Source of the DNA: Myxococcales bacterium
GTDB taxonomy: Bacteria; Myxococcota; Myxococcia; Myxococcales; Myxococcaceae
Length of the DNA stretch: 12,038 nt
Direction of reading: 5' to 3'
Assembly (NCBI GenBank): GCA_003153055.1
Contig: PMBV01000106.1
Location: 1 to 12,038 of the forward strand
Shown: positions 1-5,760 of the stretch, piece by piece
Layout of the letters: every line of letters begins with the position of its first letter
How positions within the stretch are numbered: the stretch's first letter is position 1
The notes under the pieces: generated by a model
The model's input: the letters and a program-made list of their open reading frames with translations, nothing else
The model's database searches: none
Told to the model about the DNA's origin: nothing
Made by a program: the position numbers and the translations under genes

Positions 1-359
1 GCCCGTTCTCGAGGTCGTTGCCGAGGTGCAGAGACCCCAACTCGGGCCGTAGAGGCGATGACGGCGGCCCTGAACGACTGGCCATGGCTGGCGGCTCCCC
101 GGTCGACCGCGTTTCGGCAACGGCCCAGCGGCGCCGCTCCGGGTCCCTAGAGCGGACGGAGTTTGGGGCTCGATCGGCCTGCTTGTCAGGTGGCCTGCCC
201 AGTGAGAGGCTCCGGGCTCGACCGGTCAAGGCATCGCCCGGCTGTACAGCGCGGACTCGGAGGCAGTCTCACTGCGACAGCGCCGACTGCGACAGCTCCG
301 AGCCCGGGGGAGGTTGCGAGCACCCCGCACACCCCAACCCCGGTCCTACGGCGATCAAG
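1..359. other. stretch with no recognisable gene
   Basis: I find no convincing coding region here. Several frames are open, as expected at this GC content, but none gives a recognisable protein. One forward frame is open from the window edge to a TAG at about 148-150 and could be the tail of a gene starting outside the window, but nothing in it is familiar. The stretch carries the first copy of a 49-base repeat (175-223), an 11-base sequence given twice 15 bases apart (271-281 and 286-296), and at its right edge the start of a 22-base repeat (355-376). Confidence 0.5.
175..223 (+). repeat. 49-base direct repeat, copy A
   Basis: Matches 1116-1164 at 45 of 49 positions by hand alignment, in the same orientation. 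The core GTCAGGTGGCCTGCCCAGTG is identical in both copies. Similarity stops on both sides. The pair flanks the Uma2-family gene. It may be a small interspersed repeat or the footprint of past recombination; I do not recognise it as a named element. Confidence 0.75.
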
Positions 360-376
360 TCAGGTCAGCGTGAGCC
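355..376 (+). repeat. 22-base direct repeat, copy A
   Basis: Identical over 22 bases to 1669-1690. This copy covers the last codons and stop of the minus-strand Uma2-family gene plus five bases beyond it, so the distant copy looks like a detached gene end. A perfect 22-base match is unlikely by chance in a window this size. Confidence 0.75.
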
Positions 377-935
377 ACCAACGTCGAAGCTCAAAGCGCA
401 ACTCCGGAAAGGGCGCGACGCCCGTCACCTCAGCCGCACCGGTCCACGTTCCGAGCAGCGTCCACCGCCCCGCTGTCAACGCAAAGGCTTCGAGGACCTG
501 TGCCGCGGGATCGACCAGCCACAGGTGCCCGAGCCCGTGGCGCGCGTACAGGTCTCGCTTCGGTCCCAGGTCTTTGCGGCGCGTCGAGTCCGAGAGCACT
601 TCGCACACCCAGTCCGGGATCACCTCGATGGGGTTGTCGTTGCGATGGCCGGCGATGCGATCACTGCGCCAGCCACTGAGATCGGGGACTGCCAGCTCTT
701 GCGCGGGGAAGAGGACCTCCACCTCGTGCTGAAAATACCAACTCGCCAAGGGCGGGCCGCCGCCGCCGAACTTAAGGGAAGACATCAAGCCTGCTTCCAC
801 CTCTTGGTGTGCAGGGCTTGGTCGGCTCATCACGTAGAGTTCGCCCTCGATGACCTCGCCGGTCAGCCGCTCCGGCAGTGCCGCTGCTTCCGCGAGGAGT
901 TCCCGGTTCGACTTGCGCTTCTCCGCGGTGGACAT
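360..935 (-). CDS. Uma2 family (DUF820) putative endonuclease
   Basis: A 191-residue protein of the Uma2 family, a PD-(D/E)XK nuclease-fold group that is often multi-copy and linked to mobile regions; the biological role of most members is unknown. Numbered from the ATG at 935, it has the family opening GEVIEGELYVMSRPSPAHQ (about 26-44), the acidic residue D85 in AVPDLSGWR, E112 in PDWVCEVLS, K126 in the following PKRDLYARHG helix, and the closing strand GHLWLVDP (about 136-143). These fit the expected D...E...K core, so it looks intact. A GTG six codons upstream (953) is an alternative start; I prefer the ATG because MSTAEKRKS resembles a normal N-terminus. Neither has a clear Shine-Dalgarno. 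It lies downstream of the DUF6968-like gene, about 230 bases away on the same strand, between two copies of a 49-base repeat, which suggests an acquired gene. Confidence 0.92.
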   Translation of the reverse strand: MSTAEKRKSNRELLAEAAALPERLTGEVIEGELYVMSRPSPAHQEVEAGLMSSLKFGGGGPPLASWYFQHEVEVLFPAQELAVPDLSGWRSDRIAGHRNDNPIEVIPDWVCEVLSDSTRRKDLGPKRDLYARHGLGHLWLVDPAAQVLEAFALTAGRWTLLGTWTGAAEVTGVAPFPELRFELRRWWLTLT

Positions 936-1076
936 GGCCGCACTGTAGCGCACAGCGCACGAGTGGAACGTGTATCCACGTCCACGTCCGCGGCCACCGG
1001 TGGAGAGCCGACGGAAAGGGGAAACCCGTCCTCAAGTCGCCACCACCCCAACCTCCTCCCCCGAATGCCCCTACGA

Positions 1077-1095
1077 ACCCCAGGAGACCTGGGGT
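1077..1095. terminator. perfect 8-bp hairpin, weak terminator candidate
   Basis: ACCCCAGG, a three-base AGA loop, and CCTGGGGT form a perfect stem. It lies between the end of the DUF6968-like gene and the start of the Uma2 gene, both on the minus strand. No T-run follows on either strand, so intrinsic termination is unproven. It could also sit in the leader of the Uma2 transcript. Confidence 0.35.
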
Positions 1096-1115
1096 CCACC
1101 ACCACCCAGCTCAAG

Positions 1116-1164
1116 CGGCCTGCGTGTCAGGTGGCCTGCCCAGTGAGTGGCGCCGAGCTCGACC
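1116..1164 (+). repeat. 49-base direct repeat, copy B
   Basis: Second copy of the repeat at 175-223. It ends exactly at the base before the stop codon (1165-1167, minus strand) of the DUF6968-like gene, so the repeat/unique border coincides with the end of that gene. Confidence 0.75.
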
Positions 1165-1572
1165 TTACGTGTCGCGAGCTTCCATGGCTCTTTGCTTCGC
1201 CTCGGCTTTCGCTCTGAGATCAGTCACCAAGGCAACGGCCTCCGAGTCAACCATCTTCTCAAGCTTCTGTGAGAACGCGAAGCCGAAGGCCTGCGGGATG
1301 AACATAGGGAAGCCATGGTCGCCCTGCTCCCCGAGCCAGATCAGTGGGCCCAGCTTGGACAGCTCCAGCCTGAGTCGCTCCAAAGTGAGCAGGAGGGCTT
1401 GGACAGAGTCGTAGCCCTTCACCTCGACCAGAGTATCCTGACCTTGGCGCGACACACTGAACGAGCAAGACCAAAGCGTGTCGCGGACTTTGACCGGCTC
1501 AGAAATGCTGACAAGCACCTGCACGCCATCAACTTGTGTGAGGCTCCGACTTGCAATCCAATGCGCTGTCAT
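1165..1572 (-). CDS. DUF6968-like hypothetical protein
   Basis: A 135-residue soluble protein with no signal peptide or membrane segment. The layout resembles DUF6968 proteins: an N-terminal IASRSLTQ strand, a two-stranded stretch with VLVSISEPVKV and WSCSFSVSRQG, a segment VKGYDSVQALLLTLERLRLEL (about 52-72) typical of the 'G.DS.QAL..al..i' motif, and a WLGEQGDHGFP segment (about 79-89). The C-terminal third (about 103-133) is a charged helix rich in K, E and A. The family has no known function. The ATG at 1572 is the only sensible start; no clear ribosome binding site precedes it. It lies upstream of the Uma2 gene on the same strand, and its stop abuts repeat copy B. The family call is from memory of the pattern; the reading frame itself looks real. 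Confidence 0.7.
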   Translation of the reverse strand: MTAHWIASRSLTQVDGVQVLVSISEPVKVRDTLWSCSFSVSRQGQDTLVEVKGYDSVQALLLTLERLRLELSKLGPLIWLGEQGDHGFPMFIPQAFGFAFSQKLEKMVDSEAVALVTDLRAKAEAKQRAMEARDT

Positions 1573-1688
1573 AGTGGCATCAGTCTACGTGTCGGGCGTA
1601 GCCGGAAGCCAGCTGCGCGGGCACTGGGAGGGGCGCTCCCCGACGCTGGGCCGCTCCGGTGACGACGCTCAAGTCAGGTCAGCGTGAG
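1573..1688. other. intergenic stretch containing 22-base repeat copy B
   Basis: No gene is seen. The last part (1669-1690) repeats, without mismatch, the 3' end of the Uma2-family gene, directly joined to the tail of the broken DUF2721 copy. The join looks like a recombination junction. Confidence 0.5.
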
Positions 1689-1690
1689 CC
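1669..1690 (+). repeat. 22-base direct repeat, copy B
   Basis: Perfect match to 355-376, which spans the 3' end of the Uma2-family gene. Here no Uma2 coding sequence continues beyond it; instead sequence matching the DUF2721 gene tail begins at about 1689. Confidence 0.75.
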
Positions 1691-1908
1691 TCGCTCCTGT
1701 GATGGGCCGTCAGTGCTCGACGCGGCCGGTACGAGAGGCCACCATCACCTCTCTCAAGAAGAAGACGAGGGCGCCCACCAAGGCCACCATGGCCAAGGCG
1801 AAGAGGAGCTCGAGCCGGACTCGATGCGCTGCTTCGTGGCGTCGGTGGCGCTCTCGGCCGCTCGAGTAACACCCGTGTCCGGTCGACGATGCGCCCCAGC
1901 CGGGTCGA
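1689..1908 (-). pseudogene. degenerate, internally deleted copy of the DUF2721 membrane protein gene
   Basis: This block aligns by eye with 4538-4894, the C-terminal two thirds of the intact minus-strand DUF2721 gene at 4559-4996 plus a little 3' flank. Shared peptides include STRLGRIVDRTRVLL and LAMVALVGALVFFLREV. The copy lacks the first membrane helix and start. It also lacks about 135 bases (45 codons, counterpart about 4656-4790), which removes the second helix and most of its loop; this deletion joins at a short CTCTT-type repeat and is in frame. At least two single-base deletions relative to the intact gene put the remaining pieces in different frames. It cannot encode a working protein. 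The surrounding DNA on both sides differs from that of the intact copy. Confidence 0.88.
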
Positions 1909-2128
1909 TTGTCCGAACCCCGTTTCATCCGACCGACGCGGGCGGTCCTCGGTGTGCCGCGTCAGCTTGCTCGGTGGGGAGGGGCGAAGGATGGGCCCAC
2001 GGCCTTGCCCGAGTCCACGAGCCCCTCGTGCGAGCAGGAGGTATGGCGCCGATGCCCGAATCGCTGTGACAGTCAGGTCGTGGCCGAGCCCGCCCCCGAC
2101 GGCCCGAAAGCTTGGCATTCCGACGCCC
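1909..2128. other. stretch with no recognisable gene, between two pseudogenes
   Basis: Open frames exist on both strands but give low-complexity, arginine/proline-rich translations typical of non-coding GC-rich DNA. Parts may be further decayed IS91-like sequence, but I cannot identify any motif. Confidence 0.4.
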
Positions 2129-2214
2129 CACGCTAGAGCTGTTGCCTTCGTTCAGCGACTTGGATCGGCCCTTCAGTTGGCGCCTCACTTCCATGTCATC
2201 GTACCTGAGGCCGC
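2129..2214 (+). pseudogene. IS91-like transposase fragment with HUH motif
   Basis: The plus frame reads AVAFVQRLGSALQLAPHFHV at 2138-2197, continuing to PEA. This closely matches the catalytic segment of IS91-type (Y2_Tnp) HUH transposases, where a conserved '.vtFvQRFGsaLnLnvHFHvl' carries the metal-binding His-hydrophobic-His pair (here H-F-H at 2186-2194). Only this piece is present: no zinc-binding N-terminus and no catalytic tyrosine region follows in the same frame. The rest of the frame has no transposase character. Confidence 0.75.
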
Positions 2215-2274
2215 CGCACCGGTGGCGCCTCCCAACTCGCTACTCCGCCGGACGACGGGAGGTTCGCGACGCGG

Positions 2275-2376
2275 ATGGTTGACTTTGTCCAGCTTGCCCT
2301 GCTTGCGAAGGAGGCGAACGACACGAAGGGCGACGGTGCGAAGCAGGCGCTCCACCTCTTCGTCACTGATCGCGCA
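2275..2376 (-). pseudogene. second IS91-like transposase fragment, opposite orientation
   Basis: The minus frame reads SDEEVERLLRTVALRVVRLL and on to RKQGKLDK, resembling the helix that follows the HUH segment in IS91-like transposases of myxobacteria ('ptdeeV..ll..va.Rv.rLLrrrG.l'). In an intact enzyme this would lie shortly after the H-F-H segment on the same strand. Here it lies about 60 bases away on the other strand, so an inversion or two separate remnants must be assumed. The minus frame stays open from 2523 to 2185, but the rest has no family resemblance. Family assignment of this piece alone is moderate. Confidence 0.55.
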
Positions 2377-2428
2377 GCAGGTTCTGAGCGTCGGCTCGGA
2401 AAGGCTGGTTACCTCCTCAATCTGGGTT

Positions 2429-2456
2429 TTGACCACCCTTGGTCCTGTGGTACAAA
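2429..2456 (+). promoter_or_regulatory. sigma70-like promoter candidate for the astacin gene
   Basis: TTGACC (2429-2434, five of six matches to the -35 consensus), a 16-base spacer, and TACAAA (2451-2456, four of six to the -10 consensus). A start near 2463 would leave a leader of roughly 45 bases containing the GGAGG at 2489-2493. Prediction from pattern only. Confidence 0.45.
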
Positions 2457-2506
2457 TGCAGACTTTCGGGTAGTCGTGCTTCTCCTCTGGAGGGGGTTGA
2501 GTCACG

Positions 2507-3847
2507 GTGCATGGCCACTGCAAACGAACCTTTCGCGGCGCAATCCAAGCGGTTGCGTTTGCGGCGACATTGTCGCTCGCATGCGATGGAACGTCGACGC
2601 GTCAAACGGACGGCGAGAGCGGTTCTGACACTCTTGCGACGCCCGGGCGCGTTGGCACGGGAATCGTGGGGATCAGATATCGTGGGCAACAAAGGACCGC
2701 GATGTGGAAGGACGGCGTTCTACTTCTTGAGGGCGACATCGAAGTCGTTGCGAGCGATACCGCGTCAGGACCCGAGCTGACGACCGGTGAGAAACGGGGC
2801 ACGGTACGGGATGGGCTCCACATTGTCGGGGGCAGCTACAACTGGGGTGGGACCAGAGGTGCGCTCGGCTTCGAGGCAGTTCCAGCCGTGGTTCCTTTCG
2901 AGATCGACGGCGCCTTCTCCGGCGCGGAACGAAGCACCATTGAGCACGCGATGGACCGTTGGACCGCCACCGCCCCCGGTGTCAGCTTTCGACCTGCCGT
3001 ATCCACCGACAGCGACCGTATCAGGTTTGAGAGAACGACGAATACGTGTTCGAGTCCCGTCGGCAGGGTAGGCGGGACGCAAGTCATTCGACTTGCTCCG
3101 GGTTGCTTCGACTTCGCGACACACCATGAAATCGCCCACGCGCTCGGTTTGTACCACGAACAGAGTCGACCAGACCGGTCCGATTTCGTGGAAATCGAAT
3201 ACGGAAATATCCGAGGTTGCCGCAACAACGCCAAGGGACCAGACCAGTGCGGGTGGTTTGCGTGTCTGTTCAATGAGACCGACTGTGGCTGTGTGGCCGG
3301 CGAGGACTGCTACATGGCTTTCAATTTTGATGTACAGAGCGGCGCGGCGATGATTGGGGGCTACGATTACGACTCGATCATGCACTATGGTACCGGATAT
3401 TTTAGCAAGAATGGTCTGGATACCATTCGTATGCTGACTCCGGGAAGAACCATAGGAAACCGCGATCATCTGAGCGAGGGCGATATTGCAAAAATGCGCG
3501 TGCTCTATCCGACGCAACTCGCTCACGAAACGTACTTCGCAAACTCCGGGGTCTACCCGCTATGCAGGTTGCTTGGTCGTGAGGAGGACCTGGCGACTGA
3601 TGCTTATGCCTATTCGAATGGTGCTCGGCTGCCTTTCGTTTCGAGCGATGGCTCCATAGACACCTCGTTCCTGACACCGGGAACGGAGATGGCAGTTGGA
3701 TGTTTAATCTATTCAAATCTCTGGGGCGCGACGTACTCCTATCCGAACACCTCGGTGCCCTACAAGTCGAGTAGCTACGTCGACCTGTACGCGAGCACGC
3801 GAACGCTCACCGTTCTCAGTCCCGGACTCATTCCCGTGCTGTTCTGA
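2507..3847 (+). CDS. astacin-family (M12A) zinc metalloprotease, putative lipoprotein
   Basis: A 446-residue exported protease. The GTG start at 2507 has GGAGG at 2489-2493. Residues 1-25 form a basic then hydrophobic signal sequence ending SLAC, with Cys26 a possible lipid anchor (the -3 residue is Ser, not the usual Leu). A pro-region to about 127 would keep the enzyme inactive. The catalytic domain (about 128-336) carries HEIAHALGLYHEQSRPDR: zinc ligands H207, H211, H217 and catalytic E208. The Met-turn SIMHYG (290-295) supplies M292 and Tyr294, the astacin fifth ligand. Between these (about 236-270) is an insertion with six cysteines (238, 248, 253, 260, 262, 268), not a standard astacin feature. 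The last 110 residues form a C-terminal region I do not recognise. Base composition is visibly more AT-rich than the genes to the right, and IS91 debris lies just upstream, so acquisition by transfer is plausible. It likely digests extracellular protein. Confidence 0.93.
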   Translation: MHGHCKRTFRGAIQAVAFAATLSLACDGTSTRQTDGESGSDTLATPGRVGTGIVGIRYRGQQRTAMWKDGVLLLEGDIEVVASDTASGPELTTGEKRGTVRDGLHIVGGSYNWGGTRGALGFEAVPAVVPFEIDGAFSGAERSTIEHAMDRWTATAPGVSFRPAVSTDSDRIRFERTTNTCSSPVGRVGGTQVIRLAPGCFDFATHHEIAHALGLYHEQSRPDRSDFVEIEYGNIRGCRNNAKGPDQCGWFACLFNETDCGCVAGEDCYMAFNFDVQSGAAMIGGYDYDSIMHYGTGYFSKNGLDTIRMLTPGRTIGNRDHLSEGDIAKMRVLYPTQLAHETYFANSGVYPLCRLLGREEDLATDAYAYSNGARLPFVSSDGSIDTSFLTPGTEMAVGCLIYSNLWGATYSYPNTSVPYKSSSYVDLYASTRTLTVLSPGLIPVLF

Positions 3848-3855
3848 ACCCTGCT

Positions 3856-3881
3856 GTCGGCGGTTCCCGTTTCCAGCCGAC
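3856..3881. terminator. weak inverted repeat between convergent genes
   Basis: GTCGGC (3856-3861) and GCCGAC (3876-3881) can pair around a 14-base loop, nine bases after the astacin stop and ahead of the end of the convergent lipoprotein gene. Stem is short, no T-run; only the position favours a terminator. Confidence 0.2.
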
Positions 3882-3949
3882 GCAGGCGGGGGCCGTTTCG
3901 GTTCGATGCGCGGGCTGACGTCGAGTTCGACGCCGGCCCTCGCAGCCAA

Positions 3950-4354
3950 CTACACGTCGAGCGATGCCCTCGAACAGTGCGGAAAGGGCGCACCCGGAAC
4001 CGGCTCATCCACCACTGCGAACAGCGACTCGGGGGCTTGGCTGCAGTCCTTCAGATCGACGATCTCCAGGTCGACCATCGAGGGCGGTGTGTATCCGAAG
4101 CCACCGTCGTTGATAACGAGTTCGGTGCCCCGTTTCTCGTAGGTGAGCGAGCCCTGTCGCAGCGCCGCGCACTCGTCAACAACCACGTTGCCCTTCCATC
4201 GGAGCTGCAGCTTGGCGGGCACGTTGGTCAGGTGAACTGTGACCGTCAGGTCGCCGACGCACTCGCAGATCGTCCCGCTGGGACAATCGCTGCAGCTGAT
4301 GAAGAGCAACGCCACGATGCCAAGAATACAGAGGTCGAATCTCACCGCACTCAC
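3950..4354 (-). CDS. small putative lipoprotein, unknown function
   Basis: I do not recognise a family. From the GTG at 4354 it has 134 residues: MSAVRFDLCILGIVALLFIS is a signal sequence followed by Cys21, a plausible lipidation site (…FISC). The mature part (about 114 residues) has a cysteine cluster at its start (C21, C24, C30, C32) and three further cysteines (C62, C104, C127), followed by beta-rich sequence such as DLTVTVHLTNVPAKLQLRW and MVDLEIVDLKDC. This suggests a small disulfide-bonded, outer-membrane-anchored domain. A second GTG at 4345 is an alternative start. The frame is open upstream to 4489, but that part reads as arginine/serine-rich non-coding sequence, so I exclude it. Neither start has a strong ribosome binding site. 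It converges on the astacin gene; a functional link is not shown. Confidence 0.65.
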   Translation of the reverse strand: MSAVRFDLCILGIVALLFISCSDCPSGTICECVGDLTVTVHLTNVPAKLQLRWKGNVVVDECAALRQGSLTYEKRGTELVINDGGFGYTPPSMVDLEIVDLKDCSQAPESLFAVVDEPVPGAPFPHCSRASLDV

Positions 4355-4558
4355 AGTACACCCGCGAGGGAGGGAATCAATCCGGAAGCCAGTCCGAGGT
4401 GTCGGGCCGACCACCGACGTGTTGAGACGTATCCTCGGCGCCATCGGTATGGAGCGTGAGCTGCGGGAGCGTCGGGACGCGGCGGCCACCTACGCGACCC
4501 GAGGCCAGCACGCTGAGGCTCCAGGTGGAGGTGCTCACCTCGCTCCTGTGACGGGCGG

Positions 4559-4996
4559 TCAGTGTTCGACGCGCGCGGTGCGAGAGGCCACCATCACCTC
4601 TCTCAAGAAGAAGACGAGGGCGCCCACCAAGGCCACCATGGCCAAGACGAAGAGGGTCGCGAGGAAGACCCCCGTCTTCACGTCGAAGAGCGTGCCGAGG
4701 AAGGCCACGGCGATGAGGAGACACACCATCAACGCCGCCGCCGTGCCCGAGGTGATGGCCGCGTTCACCAGCGCCCGGCGGCGAAAGAGCAGCTCGAGCT
4801 CGGCCTCGATGCGTTGCTTCTTGGCGTCGGTGGCGCTCTCGGCCCGATCGAGCAACACCCGAGTCCGGTCGACGATGCGCCCCAGCCTGGTCGACAGCAC
4901 GCTCAAGATGGTGCCAATCGACGAGAGGAGAAAGACCGGGGCGATGGCGAGCTGAATGACGTGGGTGACGTTCGACTGCTCGGTAGAGACGTCCAT
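4559..4996 (-). CDS. DUF2721 family inner-membrane protein
   Basis: A 145-residue membrane protein from the ATG at 4996. Its layout matches DUF2721: helix 1 (about 12-34, VIQLAIAPVFLLSSIGTILSV), then the conserved STRLGRIVDRTRVLLDRAE and a charged helical segment (about 36-73), then helix 2 (about 82-104) and helix 3 (about 109-132), ending in a short basic tail. The family has no established function. Upstream in-frame starts at 5011 and 5050 are possible, but the family normally begins just before the first helix; none of the starts has a clear Shine-Dalgarno. The gene is divergent from the spermidine synthase-like gene, with about 70 bases between them. A broken copy of this gene lies at 1689-1908. 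Confidence 0.85.
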   Translation of the reverse strand: MDVSTEQSNVTHVIQLAIAPVFLLSSIGTILSVLSTRLGRIVDRTRVLLDRAESATDAKKQRIEAELELLFRRRALVNAAITSGTAAALMVCLLIAVAFLGTLFDVKTGVFLATLFVLAMVALVGALVFFLREVMVASRTARVEH

Positions 4997-5066
4997 GGGG
5001 CACTGGAGCATAGCAACGATGAGCCCGAGATTGCGTCGGGCCCTCGGCAATGGCAGTGGAGCGAGT

Positions 5067-5714
5067 ATGAAGCCGTGGAAGACGCTCGCGACGCAAGGTG
5101 CCTGGACGCTCCGACAGCGGGGCGAGGAGTTCCTCGTTCAGGTCGACGGTCACGTGCTGATGAACAGCCGCCGACACGGGAGCGAGGAGGGCCTGGCACG
5201 CATCGGGTGCGCTCGCATCGTCACACCCGCACCGTCGGTGCTGGTCGGGGGATTGGGCTTCGGTTTCACGCTCCGCGCGGCGCTCGACGGGCTGGGCCCG
5301 AGCGCGTCGGTCGTGGTGAGCGAGCTGTCCGAAGCCGTGGTGCAGTGGAATCGGGAGGCGGTAGCGGCCCTGGCCGGACGCCCGGTGGAGGACCCGAGAG
5401 TGAAGGTCGAGACCGGCGAGATTCAGCGCCTGTTCCGCCGGAGTCGGGCGCGCTTCGACGTCATTCTCCTCGATGTGGACAACGGGCCCTTTGGGCTCAT
5501 GACGGGCAACGAGTCCCTGTATGGGCTCGTGGGGCTCTCGACGATGCGCGCGGCCCTTCGACCGGGCGGTCGGCTGGCTATCTGGTCGGCGGGTCCGCAG
5601 GGCGGGTTCCTCACGCAGCTGAGGGAAGCTGGGTTTCGGCCGTCCGTGGAGAAGCCGGGCGATGGGAAGCACCTCATCTTCATCGGCGACACCGAGCATC
5701 GTCGGGACGACTGA
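5067..5714 (+). CDS. spermidine synthase-like SAM-fold protein
   Basis: A 215-residue Rossmann-fold protein of the spermidine synthase (polyamine aminopropyltransferase)/class I methyltransferase superfamily. An N-terminal strand pair (about 10-32) leads into LMNSRRHGSEEGLARIGC. Nucleotide motif I is VLVGGLGFGFTLRAAL (58-73); strand 2 ends in the acidic E86 of VVVSELSEAVVQWNRE; and the DVILLDVDNGP segment (131-141) lies where the catalytic Asp region sits in true spermidine synthases. The protein is shorter than SpeE (about 280-300 residues) and its active-site loop differs, so polyamine synthesis is not assured; a methyltransferase or non-catalytic role is possible. I start at the ATG 5067, which has GGAG about nine bases ahead, rather than the longer frame overlapping the divergent DUF2721 gene. 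It is the first of five plus-strand genes with short gaps. Confidence 0.82.
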   Translation: MKPWKTLATQGAWTLRQRGEEFLVQVDGHVLMNSRRHGSEEGLARIGCARIVTPAPSVLVGGLGFGFTLRAALDGLGPSASVVVSELSEAVVQWNREAVAALAGRPVEDPRVKVETGEIQRLFRRSRARFDVILLDVDNGPFGLMTGNESLYGLVGLSTMRAALRPGGRLAIWSAGPQGGFLTQLREAGFRPSVEKPGDGKHLIFIGDTEHRRDD

Positions 5715-5760
5715 GCATCGTCGGCCACTCCGCGGTCACTCGAGGTAAGCTTGGGGCACC

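Noticed and set aside
271..296. ACTGCGACAGC repeated twice, 15 bases apart, as a possible iteron or CRISPR-like unit
   Set aside because: Only two short copies with a 4-base gap; no array structure.
18..1217. A 399-codon open frame on the plus strand
   Set aside because: It runs antisense through the clear Uma2 gene and its translation is arginine/proline-rich without any family resemblance; a shadow frame of high GC.
4528..4541. GAGGTG-CT-CACCTC palindrome as a terminator for the DUF2721 gene
   Set aside because: The two-base loop cannot form as drawn, and there is no T-run downstream.
4377..5699. A 440-codon open frame on the minus strand
   Set aside because: It overlaps the DUF2721 gene in another frame and lies antisense to the spermidine synthase-like gene; its His/Arg/Pro-rich translation is typical of a shadow frame.
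5694..5724. GAGCATCGTCGG given twice, 19 bases apart, around the stop of the spermidine synthase-like gene
   Set aside because: Probably a small local duplication at the gene end; no pairing potential and no third copy, so no function can be argued.
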